Assembly: GCA_002841115.1 (NCBI GenBank)
Contig: PHEC01000018.1
Coordinates: 1 to 32,267 of the forward strand
From: Alphaproteobacteria bacterium HGW-Alphaproteobacteria-6
GTDB taxonomy: Bacteria > Pseudomonadota > Alphaproteobacteria > Rhodobacterales > Rhodobacteraceae
Length of the DNA: 32,267 nucleotides
Reading direction: 5' to 3'
The notes beneath the pieces are model-generated. The model saw only the letters and a list, made by a program, of their open reading frames with translations. It did no database searches and had not been told where the DNA came from. Below are positions 1 through 8,335 of this stretch, one piece after another (position 1 is the stretch's first letter; each line of letters starts with the position of its first letter). The translations under genes and the position numbers were made by a program.

Positions 1-621
1 GCGCTCGGCGTGTCGGAATCAACCCTGCTGGAGATGACCGGCGCCTATGCCGGCATCCTCAACGGCGGCTCGTCGGTGCGCCCCTACGGGCTGATCGAAC
101 TGCGCATCCGCGGCGACGACACCGCACTGATCGGCCAGACCGGCGGCATGGGCGAGCGGGTGATCTCGCAAGGGGCGGCGCGACAGCTGACCTACATGAT
201 GCATGAGGTGGTCGAACGCGGCACCGGCCGGCGCGCCCGCCTTGAAGGGCGCGAGGCCGCCGGCAAGACCGGCACCACCCAGGCGGCGCGCGACGCCTGG
301 TTCATCGGCTTCACCGCCGACTATGTGACCGGCGTCTGGATGGGCTATGACGACAACTCGCCCCTGACCGGGGTTACCGGCGGCGGGTTGCCGGCCGAGA
401 TCTGGCATGAGGTGATGGCGAAGGTCGAAGCGGGCGCACCGGCCACGCCCCTGCCGATGATCCGCCCCGAGAACCTGCCGGCGCCGGCCTTCCCCGACGC
501 GACCCTGCCCGGCACCCTCGCGCCGGGTGCCGCGGCCGGAACCGGCCAGAAGCAGCGCCGCGACCCGGCCGAGAGCGTGCTGCTCGAGGTGCTCGGGGCG
601 ATCCTGCGCGGCGGCAACTGA
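1..621 (+). CDS. Penicillin-binding protein 1A family, C-terminal part (5' end outside window)
   Basis: The reading frame is open from the first base, so this is the last 206 residues of a longer protein. It matches the end of the transpeptidase domain of a class A (bifunctional) penicillin-binding protein, which cross-links peptidoglycan in the periplasm. The KTGTT box is at about bases 265-279 and is followed by the family's usual DAWFIGFTADYVTGVWMGYD stretch. The catalytic serine and the glycosyltransferase domain would lie upstream. The last 60 or so residues are a Pro/Ala-rich tail. It converges on mlaC with about 54 bases between the stop codons. The family is sure; the choice between PBP1A and a related class A PBP cannot be settled from the C terminus. 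Confidence 0.93.
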   Translation, partial: ALGVSESTLLEMTGAYAGILNGGSSVRPYGLIELRIRGDDTALIGQTGGMGERVISQGAARQLTYMMHEVVERGTGRRARLEGREAAGKTGTTQAARDAWFIGFTADYVTGVWMGYDDNSPLTGVTGGGLPAEIWHEVMAKVEAGAPATPLPMIRPENLPAPAFPDATLPGTLAPGAAAGTGQKQRRDPAESVLLEVLGAILRGGN

Positions 622-648
622 CGCGCCACCCGCAACCGACGCCCGCCC

Positions 649-662
649 GCCGGAAGACCGGC
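649..662. terminator. Weak hairpin between convergent genes
   Basis: GCCGG, a 4-base loop (AAGA) and CCGGC form a short dyad between the PBP and mlaC stop codons. There is no T run on either side, so an intrinsic terminator is only a guess. Confidence 0.25.
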
Positions 663-675
663 AGGCCCGCCCCGC

Positions 676-1278
676 TCAGAGTCGCGCCAGTTCCGCGGTC
701 AGCGCCGAGACATTGCCGCGCTGGCGATCCAGCATCGCGCCGATCTCGGTGCGCTCGGCCGCCAGCATGTTGATGCCCTCGATGATCAGGTTGAAGAACA
801 GGTCGCGCCCGGACTTGTCGAAGACATGCCAGCGCACCTCGAACGGCGACTGCCCCTTGAGATGGGCAACCGAGGTCACCTCGTAGAAGCTTTTCAGCGG
901 CCGCGCGCCGGTCACCTCGATCTCGCCGCCGATGAATTCGCGGAACCGGCGGCCGTATTTGCGCGAGATATAGCCCTGGAAGGCTTTCTCGAAGGCGCCC
1001 ATCTCGGCCTTGCCGATGCTGCGGCCGGCCGGACCAAGCGCACTTTGCGCGATATAGCGCACATCGGCGTAGCGCACGAAGATCCGCTCGAACTCGGTGA
1101 ACATCGCGCGTTCCGAGCGGCCCGAATTGATCACGCCGTTGATGTCGCCGACCAGCGCGCCGATCAGGCCGCGGGCATCGGCGGTGTTCAGCGCCAGCGC
1201 CGGGCGCGGCAGGATCAGGCCGGCACCGCCGGCGGCAAGGGCGGCCAGAAGGCCGCGGCGGGAAAGGTCATTCGCCAT
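676..1278 (-). CDS. mlaC: MlaC-like phospholipid-binding periplasmic protein
   Basis: This 200-residue protein resembles the MlaC/Ttg2D family, which carries phospholipid across the periplasm between the MlaA-porin complex and the inner-membrane MlaFEDB transporter. The N terminus reads SRRGLLAALAAGGAG and is followed by an Ala-rich stretch. That is a twin-arginine-like signal, suggesting Tat export. Family features include the FVRYADVRYIAQSALG and KYGRRFREFIGGEI segments and the C-terminal LFFNLIIEGINML. I chose the ATG at 1278, just before the signal, over an upstream frame extension to 1320 that would add unrelated basic residues. Its first 11 bases overlap the 3' end of mlaA, so the two are translated together. 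The mlaF, mlaE, mlaD and mlaB genes are not nearby. Confidence 0.9.
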   Translation of the reverse strand: MANDLSRRGLLAALAAGGAGLILPRPALALNTADARGLIGALVGDINGVINSGRSERAMFTEFERIFVRYADVRYIAQSALGPAGRSIGKAEMGAFEKAFQGYISRKYGRRFREFIGGEIEVTGARPLKSFYEVTSVAHLKGQSPFEVRWHVFDKSGRDLFFNLIIEGINMLAAERTEIGAMLDRQRGNVSALTAELARL

Positions 1279-2047
1279 AGCTGTCCTCGAACGGGTCGGC
1301 CACATCCTCTTCGACACCAAGCTGGAAGCGGCGGTTCTGAATATAGATCAGGCGAAGCTGCGCGTAACCATCCGCGCTTTCATAAAGGATCGACTCCACC
1401 AGATCGGCGAAACGTTGCCGGTCCGCAACCCGGGCGGCACCGCTGGCCGCGACGGCATAGTAGTTCTCGGGCGGGCTGAAGACCACATTGACCGGGTCGA
1501 TCACCAGATCGACGAGCGAGCCGGCCAGATCGCGCTGCGTCGTCGGCCCGAAGACCGGCAACATGATGAAATATCCCTCGGGGGCGCCCCAGACATAGAG
1601 CGTCTCGCCGAAGTCGGTATCGACCTTGTCGATGCCCATCCGGCTGGCCGGGTCCAGAAGACCGCCGATGCCGATGGTCGAATTGATGACGAAGCGCAAA
1701 GTGTTCTGCGCCGCCGGCTTGGGGCGGACCTGAAGGATGCTGTTCAGCACCGTGCTCGGCAGGCCGAGGTTCGAGGCGAAGTTGGTCACCCCGGTGGCGA
1801 TCGGCTTGGGGATGATCGGCACCACCCCCTTCTTGCCGCCACCGCCGAAGAAGAACTGGTCAAGCGCCACGTTGTCGCCGTGAACCGCACGGTTCTGCGC
1901 CTCGTAGGGGTCGTTGAAGCCGCCGTCGGCCGGCGGCGAGGCGCAGGCGGCAAGAAACAGCAGCACGGCGGCAAATGACGCGGGCCGGAAATGCTTTTTT
2001 CTGGTATCGCAGGGTGCTAGCAATGAAATTCTCAACTTCTTGTTCAT
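1268..2047 (-). CDS. mlaA: MlaA (VacJ) outer-membrane lipoprotein
   Basis: This 259-residue protein is MlaA/VacJ, the lipoprotein that removes mislocalised phospholipid from the outer leaflet of the outer membrane and hands it to MlaC. The signal sequence ends in the lipobox LFLAAC, with the lipidated cysteine at residue 35. Family motifs are NDPYEAQNRAVH, a LPSTVLNSILQ segment, RFVINSTIGIGGLLDPA, GETLYVWGAPEGYFIMLPVFG and DPVN. The start ATG at 2047 begins MNKKLR, a normal signal-peptide start, although no good ribosome binding site precedes it. mlaC follows with an 11-base overlap. The Asp/Glu-rich C terminus is typical of the alphaproteobacterial form. Confidence 0.94.
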   Translation of the reverse strand: MNKKLRISLLAPCDTRKKHFRPASFAAVLLFLAACASPPADGGFNDPYEAQNRAVHGDNVALDQFFFGGGGKKGVVPIIPKPIATGVTNFASNLGLPSTVLNSILQVRPKPAAQNTLRFVINSTIGIGGLLDPASRMGIDKVDTDFGETLYVWGAPEGYFIMLPVFGPTTQRDLAGSLVDLVIDPVNVVFSPPENYYAVAASGAARVADRQRFADLVESILYESADGYAQLRLIYIQNRRFQLGVEEDVADPFEDSYGE

Positions 2048-2095
2048 AGCGAGCGCCCAAGGATCATGCCTGCGAACGCGACCACGCCGCCCATA

Positions 2096-2124
2096 GGCTT
2101 AGTTTCGGAAGCCCGCGGTTGCAA
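2096..2124 (-). promoter_or_regulatory. Possible mlaA promoter
   Basis: On the minus strand TTGCAA is followed 17 bases later by TAAGCC, about 45 bases before the mlaA start. The -35 box is fair and the -10 box is poor. This is the AT-richer part of the divergent mlaA / secretion-gene spacer. Confidence 0.3.
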
Positions 2125-2186
2125 GTCACGGCTGGGCGAGGGCGTTCAATTGGGCGGGAACCGGTGCAACAGAGGCGCATGATCCG

Positions 2187-3920
2187 ATGACCGACCGACC
2201 GCGCCAGGGCCGCGACGAACTGGCCGCCGCCCGGGCCGAGGGGCGCGGCCTGATCGCGGCGGTGGCGGTCTTTTCGGCCTTCGTCAACGCGCTGATGCTG
2301 ACCGGGCCGATCTTCATGCTTCAGGTCTATGACCGGGTGCTTGGCAGCCGCTCGCAGGAAACCCTGCTGGCGCTCTTTGGCCTAGTGGTGGCGCTCTTCG
2401 CGGCGATGGGGCTTCTCGATCTGGCGCGGGCGCGGATCATGTCGCGGCTGGCGGCGCGGTTCCAGACCCGGCTTGACCGGCGGGTCTTTGCCGCCGCCCT
2501 TGCCCGCAGCACCCATGATCCCGGCAATGCCGAGGCCGCGGCGGCGCTGCGCGACCTCGAGGCGCTGCGCCAGTTCACCGCCTCGCCGGTCGCGATCGCG
2601 CTTTTCGACATGCCCTGGGCGCCGTTCTTCCTGCTGGCGGTCTTCATCTTCCATCCCTGGCTCGGCATCCTTGCGGTGGCCGGCGGGGTGATGCTGATCC
2701 TCGCGTCACTGGCCAACCAGCTCAGCACCCGGCGCGTGGTGCTGGCGGCCGGGGCGGCGCAGTTGCACGCCGAGCGCCTGGCCGACCAGCTGCGCGACGA
2801 GGCCGAGATGATCCAGAGCATGGGCATGCGCGGCGCGGGCTTTGCCCGCTGGGCCGAGGCGCGTGGTGCCGCACTGGCGCGCATGCTGACGGCTTCGGAC
2901 CGTTCCGGCGTCTTTTCCACCTTCACCCGGACCTTCCGGCTGTTCCTGCAATCGGCGATGCTGGCGCTCGGCGCGCTTCTGGTGCTGAGGGGCGAATTGA
3001 CGCCCGGCGCGATGATCGCCTCGTCGATCCTGATGGGACGGGCGCTGGCGCCGGTCGAACAGGCGATCGGCGGCTGGCCGCTGGCCCAGCGCGCCGCCGA
3101 GGGCTGGCGCCGGCTTGGCACCCTGCTGGCCGCGGTGGCGCCGGAACGGAACCGCACCGCCCTGCCCCGGCCGCGTGCCATGCTCGAGGCGAACCAGTTG
3201 ACGGTGGTGCCGCCAGGACAGTCGCAAGCGGCGCTGCGCATGGTGTCCTTCCGGCTTGAGCCGGGCCAGGCGATGGGCGTGATCGGCACCTCGGGGGCCG
3301 GAAAATCGACGCTGGCGCGGGCCCTGACCGGGCTCTGGCGGCCGGCCGGCGGCTGGATCCGGCTCGATGGCGCGACGCTGGATCAATATGACCCCGACCG
3401 GCTTGGCAGCCTTGTCGGCTACCTGCCGCAGCGCGTCACCCTTTTCGATGGCACCATCGCCGAGAATATCGCCCGGCTATCACCCGACCCCGACCCTGCC
3501 GCGATCGTCGCCGCCGCCACCCGCGCCGCGGCGCATCAGATGATCGTCGACCTGCCGCAGGGCTACGACACCCGCGTCAGCCAGACCGGCGGGCGGCTGT
3601 CGGGCGGCCAGATCCAGCGCATCGGCCTGGCCCGCGCACTATACGGCGACCCGGTGATCCTGATCCTGGACGAGCCGAACTCCAACCTCGACAATGACGG
3701 CTCGCTGGCGCTCAACGCCGCGATCCGCGCGATGAAGGCCGAGGGGCGGTCGGTCCTGATCATGGCGCACCGGCCGGCGGCGATCCAGGAATGCGACCTC
3801 TTGCTGGTTCTCGACGGTGGCATGCGCCGCGCCTTCGGTCCGCGCGACGAGGTGCTGCGCTCGATGGTGCGCAATGCCGGCGATATTGCCCGCAGCGCCG
3901 GCCAGGGGGGCGTGACATGA
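2187..3920 (+). CDS. Type I secretion system permease/ATPase (PrtD type)
   Basis: This 577-residue half ABC transporter is the inner-membrane motor of a type I secretion system of the PrtD/HasD class. There is no C39 peptidase or C39-like domain before the membrane part. Residues 1 to about 310 are the membrane domain, starting with an [20 protein letters not shown] helix and the conserved [18 protein letters not shown]. The ATPase domain has Walker [10 protein letters not shown] at residues 367-375, signature LSGGQIQR from 471, Walker B with Asp495 and catalytic Glu496 in the PrtD-typical DEPNSNLD, and an MAHRP switch histidine. All catalytic residues are present. The stop codon overlaps the next gene's start as ATGA. 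A GAGG at 2172 precedes the ATG at 2187. No RTX or other obvious substrate gene is in the window. Confidence 0.93.
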   Translation: MTDRPRQGRDELAAARAEGRGLIAAVAVFSAFVNALMLTGPIFMLQVYDRVLGSRSQETLLALFGLVVALFAAMGLLDLARARIMSRLAARFQTRLDRRVFAAALARSTHDPGNAEAAAALRDLEALRQFTASPVAIALFDMPWAPFFLLAVFIFHPWLGILAVAGGVMLILASLANQLSTRRVVLAAGAAQLHAERLADQLRDEAEMIQSMGMRGAGFARWAEARGAALARMLTASDRSGVFSTFTRTFRLFLQSAMLALGALLVLRGELTPGAMIASSILMGRALAPVEQAIGGWPLAQRAAEGWRRLGTLLAAVAPERNRTALPRPRAMLEANQLTVVPPGQSQAALRMVSFRLEPGQAMGVIGTSGAGKSTLARALTGLWRPAGGWIRLDGATLDQYDPDRLGSLVGYLPQRVTLFDGTIAENIARLSPDPDPAAIVAAATRAAAHQMIVDLPQGYDTRVSQTGGRLSGGQIQRIGLARALYGDPVILILDEPNSNLDNDGSLALNAAIRAMKAEGRSVLIMAHRPAAIQECDLLLVLDGGMRRAFGPRDEVLRSMVRNAGDIARSAGQGGVT

Positions 3921-5218
3921 ACCCGCGCGATGATTTTCCGGTCCGCGCGCCAATGCTGCTCGGGATGGTGACCCTTCTTCTGCTGGTCGGCGGTTTCGGC
4001 ATCTGGGCGACGCTCAGCCAGATCGCCGGCGCCGTCGTCGCCCCCGGCCAGGTCGAGGTCGAGCAGAACCGCCAGGTGGTGCAGCATCCCGACGGCGGCG
4101 TCGTCGCCGAGATCCTCGTCAAGGACGGCGACCTCATCGAAGCCGGGGCGCCGCTGATCCGGCTTGACGGCACGCTCTTGCGCTCCGAACTGGCCATCGT
4201 CGAGGGCCAGTTCTTCGAGATCGTCGCCCGCCGCGGCCGGCTCGAGGCCGAGCGCGACGACACGCCCGAGATCGGCGTGGCCCCGGAACTGGCCGACACC
4301 GCCGGGACGCGCCCCGAGATCGCCGCCCTGCTCGAGGGCCAGCGCCGGCTTTTCGCCGCCCGTGCCGAAAGCCAGGCCAACGAGCTGGCCCAGCATCAGC
4401 GCCGGCTGGACCAGATCGGCAGCCAGATCGACGGCATCGCCGCCCAGCGCACCGCGCTCGACACGCAGATCGGGCTGATCGCGCGCGAGCTTGCCGACCA
4501 GAAGTCGCTGCTTGAACGCGGTCTGGTCCAGGTCAACCGGGTGCTGACGCTGGAGCGCGAGATGGCGCGGCTCTCGGGCCAGGCCGGAGAGCTTGACGCC
4601 GCCCGCGCCGAGGCCGAGGGCCGCATGACCGAGACCGAGATCGGCATCCTCAGGCTGGGCAGCGCCCGGCGCGAGGAGGCGTCGAGCCAGCTGCGCGACC
4701 TCGGCTACCGCGAACTGGAACTGGCCGAGCGTCGCCGGGCGCTGGTCGAGCAGGTCGCACGGCTGGAGATCCGCGCCCCGGTCGCCGGGCTGGTCCACGC
4801 GCTTGCCGTCACCACGCCGCGCTCGGTGATCCGCGCCGCCGACCCGGTGCTTTTCATCGTGCCGCAGGATCGCCCCTTCGTGATCGCCGCCCGGGTCGCG
4901 CCGATCAACATCGACGAGATCGCCATCGGCCAAGCGGTGACCTTGCGCTTTGCCGCCTTCGACAGCCGCAGCACGCCGGAACTTTTCGGCCAGATCGCCC
5001 GCATCTCGGCCGATGCGCTCAGCGACGAACGCAACCAGACCAGCTTTTACCGCGTCGAGGTCATGCTCGACCCGGGCGAGGCGGCGCGGCTTGGCGGGCT
5101 TGCACTGGTGCCGGGGATGCCGGTCGAGGTCTTCATCCGCACCGGCGAACGCACGCCGCTGGCCTATCTGGTCAAGCCGCTGGCCGACTATTTCAACCGC
5201 GCCTTCCGCGAAAGCTGA
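3917..5218 (+). CDS. Type I secretion membrane fusion protein (HlyD/PrtE family)
   Basis: This 433-residue HlyD-family adaptor connects the secretion ATPase in the inner membrane to a TolC-like outer-membrane channel. There is a short cytoplasmic N terminus, one membrane helix at about residues 14-33 ([20 protein letters not shown]), then the [20 protein letters not shown] and [19 protein letters not shown] biotinyl-lipoyl half. A long Glu/Arg/Gln-rich coiled-coil region spans about residues 90-290. The barrel ([33 protein letters not shown]) and a final [13 protein letters not shown] complete the family pattern. The ATG at 3917 is fixed by the ATGA overlap with the ATPase gene; a longer open frame to 3791 lies inside that gene and is not used. 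No TolC-like gene follows. Confidence 0.93.
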   Translation: MNPRDDFPVRAPMLLGMVTLLLLVGGFGIWATLSQIAGAVVAPGQVEVEQNRQVVQHPDGGVVAEILVKDGDLIEAGAPLIRLDGTLLRSELAIVEGQFFEIVARRGRLEAERDDTPEIGVAPELADTAGTRPEIAALLEGQRRLFAARAESQANELAQHQRRLDQIGSQIDGIAAQRTALDTQIGLIARELADQKSLLERGLVQVNRVLTLEREMARLSGQAGELDAARAEAEGRMTETEIGILRLGSARREEASSQLRDLGYRELELAERRRALVEQVARLEIRAPVAGLVHALAVTTPRSVIRAADPVLFIVPQDRPFVIAARVAPINIDEIAIGQAVTLRFAAFDSRSTPELFGQIARISADALSDERNQTSFYRVEVMLDPGEAARLGGLALVPGMPVEVFIRTGERTPLAYLVKPLADYFNRAFRES

Positions 5219-5315
5219 CGCCGCGCGCGCCCGCGCCTTCCCCCGGCACCCCTTCCCCCGGCCCGGCGGCGCGGCTAACCTGCCCCCGAACCCGCGGATT
5301 CGACAGGAGAGGGCG

Positions 5316-5783
5316 ATGGCCGGAACGATCGACGCGAGACTGGCCGACCAGGGCATCGTGCTGCCCGACGCCCCGGCACCGGCGGCCAATTATGTGCCCT
5401 ATGTGCGGGCCGGAGACCTTCTCTTCGTCTCGGGCCAGATCTCGCAGGGGCCCGCCGGGCTGATCCGCGGCCGCCTTGGCGAGACGATGGACGTGGCCGA
5501 GGGCGCCGAGGCCGCGCGGCGCTGCGGGCTCAGCCTGCTGGCCCAGGCGCGGGCGGCCTGTGACGGCGACCTCGACCGCATCCTGCGGGTGGTCAAGCTG
5601 ACCGGCTTCGTCAACTCGACCGGCGATTTCACCGATCAGCCCAAGGTGATCAACGGCTGTTCTGACCTTATGGTCGCGGTCTTCGGCGAGGCCGGCCGCC
5701 ACGCCCGCGCCGCGGTCTCGGCGCCGGCCCTGCCGCTTGGCGTCGCGGTCGAGATCGAGGCGGTGTTCCAGGTGCGGCCATGA
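5316..5783 (+). CDS. RidA/YjgF family protein
   Basis: This 155-residue protein belongs to the RidA (YjgF/YER057c/UK114) superfamily, whose best-known members hydrolyse reactive enamine/imine intermediates made by PLP enzymes. Visible landmarks are LLFVSGQISQGPAG, a GRLGETMDVAEGAEAARRC helix, ILRVVKLTGFVNSTGDF and the C-terminal RAAVSAPALPLGVAVEIEAV. An arginine precedes this last motif at the place of the catalytic arginine in RidA. At about 155 residues it is longer than the classic 128-residue RidA and matches the longer COG0251-type subgroup, so the substrate is uncertain. AGGAGAGG just upstream supports the ATG at 5316. It overlaps the next gene by ATGA. Confidence 0.9.
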   Translation: MAGTIDARLADQGIVLPDAPAPAANYVPYVRAGDLLFVSGQISQGPAGLIRGRLGETMDVAEGAEAARRCGLSLLAQARAACDGDLDRILRVVKLTGFVNSTGDFTDQPKVINGCSDLMVAVFGEAGRHARAAVSAPALPLGVAVEIEAVFQVRP

Positions 5784-6565
5784 ACCCGCCGCGGGTGCCG
5801 CTGCCGGCCCCGTTCCTGACCCTGCCGCTGGCGCATCGCGCACTGCATGACCGCACCGCCGGCCGGCCCGAGAATTCGCGCGCCGCGGTGCGGGCGGCGA
5901 TTGCTGCGGGCTACGGCATCGAATGCGACATCCAGCCCTCGGCCGAGGGCACGCCGATGGTCTTTCACGACTATGACCTGAAGCGCCTGACCGGCCGCGC
6001 CGGACGGATCGGAGCGCTCGCCGCCGCCGACCTCGGCCGGATCGCGCTTCTGGGCGGGGACGAGGGCATCCCGACCCTGGCCGAGGTGCTGGAGATCGTC
6101 GCCGGGCAGGTGCCGCTCCTGATCGAGATCAAGGATCAGGACGGCGCGATGGGCACCGATGTCGGCCCGCTGGAGGCCGGCGTGGCGCGGGCGCTGGCCG
6201 GCTATGGCGGCCCGGTCGCGGTGATGTCCTTCAACCCCCATTCGGTCGCGGCGATGGCCGCCGCCGCCCCCGGCATCGCGCGCGGGATCACCACCAGCGC
6301 CTATGCGCCCGACGACTGGCCGCTGTTGCCCGAAGCGGTGCGCGACCGGCTGCGCGCGATCCCCGATGTCGAGGCGACCGGCGCCAGCTTCATCTCGCAT
6401 GAGGCGGCCGACCTTGACCGGCCGCGGGTGGCCGAGCTGAAATCGGCCGGCGCCGCGATCCTGTGCTGGACCATCCGCAGCCCCGAGGCCGAGGCGCGCG
6501 CCCGCCGGATCGCCGACAACATCACCTTCGAGGGCTACGCCGCCGCCTTCCCCGCCCTGGCCTGA
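5780..6565 (+). CDS. Glycerophosphodiester phosphodiesterase family protein
   Basis: This 261-residue protein has the GDPD TIM-barrel pattern. Motifs are AHRALHDRTAGRPENSRAA (catalytic His and the ENS metal-site box), GIECDIQPSAEGTPMVFHDY (acidic metal ligand and second catalytic His), LTGRAGRI and LLIEIKDQDG. Such enzymes split glycerophosphodiesters into sn-glycerol 3-phosphate and an alcohol. No signal peptide is visible, so it is probably cytoplasmic, like UgpQ. The start is set by the ATGA overlap with the RidA-family gene, implying one transcript. The late VEATGASFISHEAADL and ILCWTIRSPEAEARAR segments are the usual C-terminal barrel strands. Confidence 0.92.
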   Translation: MNPPRVPLPAPFLTLPLAHRALHDRTAGRPENSRAAVRAAIAAGYGIECDIQPSAEGTPMVFHDYDLKRLTGRAGRIGALAAADLGRIALLGGDEGIPTLAEVLEIVAGQVPLLIEIKDQDGAMGTDVGPLEAGVARALAGYGGPVAVMSFNPHSVAAMAAAAPGIARGITTSAYAPDDWPLLPEAVRDRLRAIPDVEATGASFISHEAADLDRPRVAELKSAGAAILCWTIRSPEAEARARRIADNITFEGYAAAFPALA

Positions 6566-6603
6566 ACTGCCGTCGGGCCATTGACCCGGTCATTGCGCGA
6601 CCC

Positions 6604-6667
6604 CAAGTCTGGCCGGCACCAAGTCTGGCCGGCATCAAGTCTGGCCGGCACCAGATTTGACCGGCCC
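6604..6667. repeat. 16-bp tandem repeat, three good copies plus one decayed
   Basis: The unit CAAGTCTGGCCGGCAC occurs at 6604-6619, 6620-6635 (last base T) and 6636-6651. A diverged fourth copy is at 6652-6667 (CAGATTTGACCGGCCC). The period is 16, not a multiple of three, so the array is not coding. It lies between the GDPD stop and the ribosome binding site of the next gene. Confidence 0.9.
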
Positions 6668-6697
6668 TGTCCCCGCCGGCAAGGAAGCGACCCGCCG

Positions 6698-7888
6698 ATG
6701 ACCGGATCAGCGATCGAGATTTCCGTCCTGCCCGGCCTCGACGCGGTCGACGCCGCCGACTGGGATGCCTGTGCCTGCCCCGAGGCCGCCGATGGCGGCC
6801 GCCCGGCCGATCCGTTCACCACCCACCGCTTCCTTCATGCGCTCGAGGCATCGGGATCGGTCGGGCCAGGCACCGGCTGGCAGCCGCGCCACCTTGTCGC
6901 GCGCCGCGGCGGCCGGGTGATTGCCGTCATGCCGCTTTACCTCAAGGCCCACAGCCAGGGCGAGTATGTCTTTGACCACAGCTGGGCCGAGGCCTTCATC
7001 CGTGCCGGCGGCCGCTATTACCCCAAGCTGCAATCGGCGGTGCCCTTCACCCCGGCCACCGGCCGGCGGATGCTTGCCCGTCCCGGCGACGAGGAGGCCG
7101 GCCGCGCCGCGCTGATCGAGGCGCTGGTCACCATCGCCGGCGAAAACCGCCTGTCCTCGGCCCATGTCACCTTCTGCACCGAGGCCGAGGCCGGCCGGGC
7201 CGCGGGGCTGTTGCACCGCGTCACCCAGCAGTTCCACTGGCACAACCGCGGTTACGCGGATTTCGACGCCTTCCTCGGCGCGCTCGCCGCGCGCAAGCGC
7301 AAGGCGATCCGCAAGGAGCGCAGCACCGCCCAGGGCTTTGGCGGCAGCATCCGGACGCTTGTCGGCGAGCAGATCCGCCCCGGACACTGGGACGCCTTCT
7401 GGACCTTCTACCAGGACACCGGCAGCCGCAAATGGGGCCGGCCCTACCTGACCCGGGCGTTCTTCGACGAACTGCACGCGACGATGCGCGACGACGTGCT
7501 TCTGGTCCTGGCCGAACGCGACGGGCGCCCGGTCGCCGGGGCGCTCAACCTCATCGGCCGCGACACGCTTTTCGGCCGCTACTGGGGTGCCATCGAGGAT
7601 CACCCCTGCCTGCATTTCGAATGCTGCTATTATCAGGCGATCGACCATGCCATCGCCCATGGCCTGTCACGGGTCGAGGCCGGGGCCCAGGGCGAGCACA
7701 AGCTGGCGCGCGGCTACCTGCCGGTGCCGATCCACTCGCTGCACTGGATCAATGACGCGGGCTTTCGCGATGCCGTTGCCCGCTATCTTGCCGCCGAGGC
7801 CCGCGCGGTCGGCGAAGAGATCGCGGTCCTGACCGATTACGGCCCGTTCCGCCGGGATGACGGCGGCAAAGGATACGGCGACGGATGA
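6698..7888 (+). CDS. FemAB/GNAT-like acyltransferase family protein (PF04339-like)
   Basis: This 396-residue protein resembles the 'peptidogalycan biosynthesis'/GNAT group (PF04339, formerly DUF482), whose fold is related to FemAB aminoacyl transferases and N-acetyltransferases. The biochemical role is not established. Recognisable parts are [16 protein letters not shown] at the start, VAVMP-like [19 protein letters not shown], the [24 protein letters not shown] block, the basic [17 protein letters not shown], the acyl-CoA-fold [22 protein letters not shown], and [17 protein letters not shown] followed by [26 protein letters not shown] at 6681-6687 supports the ATG at 6698. An upstream frame extension to 6581 runs through the 16-bp tandem repeat and is unlikely to be translated. 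The pterin dehydratase gene follows after 32 bases. Confidence 0.88.
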   Translation: MTGSAIEISVLPGLDAVDAADWDACACPEAADGGRPADPFTTHRFLHALEASGSVGPGTGWQPRHLVARRGGRVIAVMPLYLKAHSQGEYVFDHSWAEAFIRAGGRYYPKLQSAVPFTPATGRRMLARPGDEEAGRAALIEALVTIAGENRLSSAHVTFCTEAEAGRAAGLLHRVTQQFHWHNRGYADFDAFLGALAARKRKAIRKERSTAQGFGGSIRTLVGEQIRPGHWDAFWTFYQDTGSRKWGRPYLTRAFFDELHATMRDDVLLVLAERDGRPVAGALNLIGRDTLFGRYWGAIEDHPCLHFECCYYQAIDHAIAHGLSRVEAGAQGEHKLARGYLPVPIHSLHWINDAGFRDAVARYLAAEARAVGEEIAVLTDYGPFRRDDGGKGYGDG

Positions 7889-7920
7889 CTCAACCCGACC
7901 GGCACGAAAGGAGACGACCC

Positions 7921-8289
7921 ATGGCCGACCTGCTGACAACCGATGAACGCGGCGCCGCGCTGCCCGCCCTGGGCCAGACCGGCTGGCAAGCGGTGGCCGG
8001 GCGCGATGCGATCCGCAAGATCTGGACCTTCGCCAGCTTTTCCGAGGCCTGGGGCTTCATGGCGCGGGCCGCGCTTCAGGCCGAAAAGCTGAACCACCAC
8101 CCCGAATGGACCAATATCTACAATGTCGTCGACGTCACGCTGACGACGCATGACTGCGGCGGGCTGAGCGCGCTTGACCTGACGCTGGCGCGCCGGCTGG
8201 ACCGGATCGCGGGCGGCGCCGCGGTGCAGGCTGACCACGGCGAGCCGGTAGCCTGCCTGTGCCAGGTCCACGCCAGCCGCACCGGCTGA
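7921..8289 (+). CDS. phhB: 4a-hydroxytetrahydrobiopterin dehydratase (pterin-4a-carbinolamine dehydratase)
   Basis: This 122-residue protein is a PCD/DCoH-type enzyme. It dehydrates 4a-hydroxytetrahydrobiopterin to quinonoid dihydrobiopterin, recycling the cofactor used by aromatic amino-acid hydroxylases. The signature [20 protein letters not shown] contains the catalytic histidines, and a later histidine sits in [20 protein letters not shown]. The core of about 95 residues is followed by some 25 unusual residues containing two cysteines (ACLC). AAAGGAGACG just before the ATG at 7921 fixes the start. An in-frame ATG at 7885 overlaps the previous stop but lacks a binding site. No phenylalanine hydroxylase gene is in the window, so the substrate system is unclear. 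Confidence 0.93.
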   Translation: MADLLTTDERGAALPALGQTGWQAVAGRDAIRKIWTFASFSEAWGFMARAALQAEKLNHHPEWTNIYNVVDVTLTTHDCGGLSALDLTLARRLDRIAGGAAVQADHGEPVACLCQVHASRTG

Positions 8290-8335
8290 CCCGACGCCCG
8301 CCCGCGCCGGCATCGGGGCCGCCGTCAGACCGCTG

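Noticed and set aside
5236-5262. Twelve-base direct repeat CCTTCCCCCGGC (5236-5247 and 5251-5262) before the RidA-family gene
   Set aside because: It is short, C-rich and has no regulatory pattern I can support; chance repetition is likely.
3563-5389. A 608-residue minus-strand open frame opposite the secretion genes
   Set aside because: It is a shadow of the HlyD-family gene, with Ala/Gly/Asp/Arg-rich filler and no recognisable domain.
6581-6697. A 39-residue N-terminal extension of the FemAB-like protein
   Set aside because: It would translate the 16-bp tandem repeat in shifting frames; the ATG at 6698 has a good binding site.
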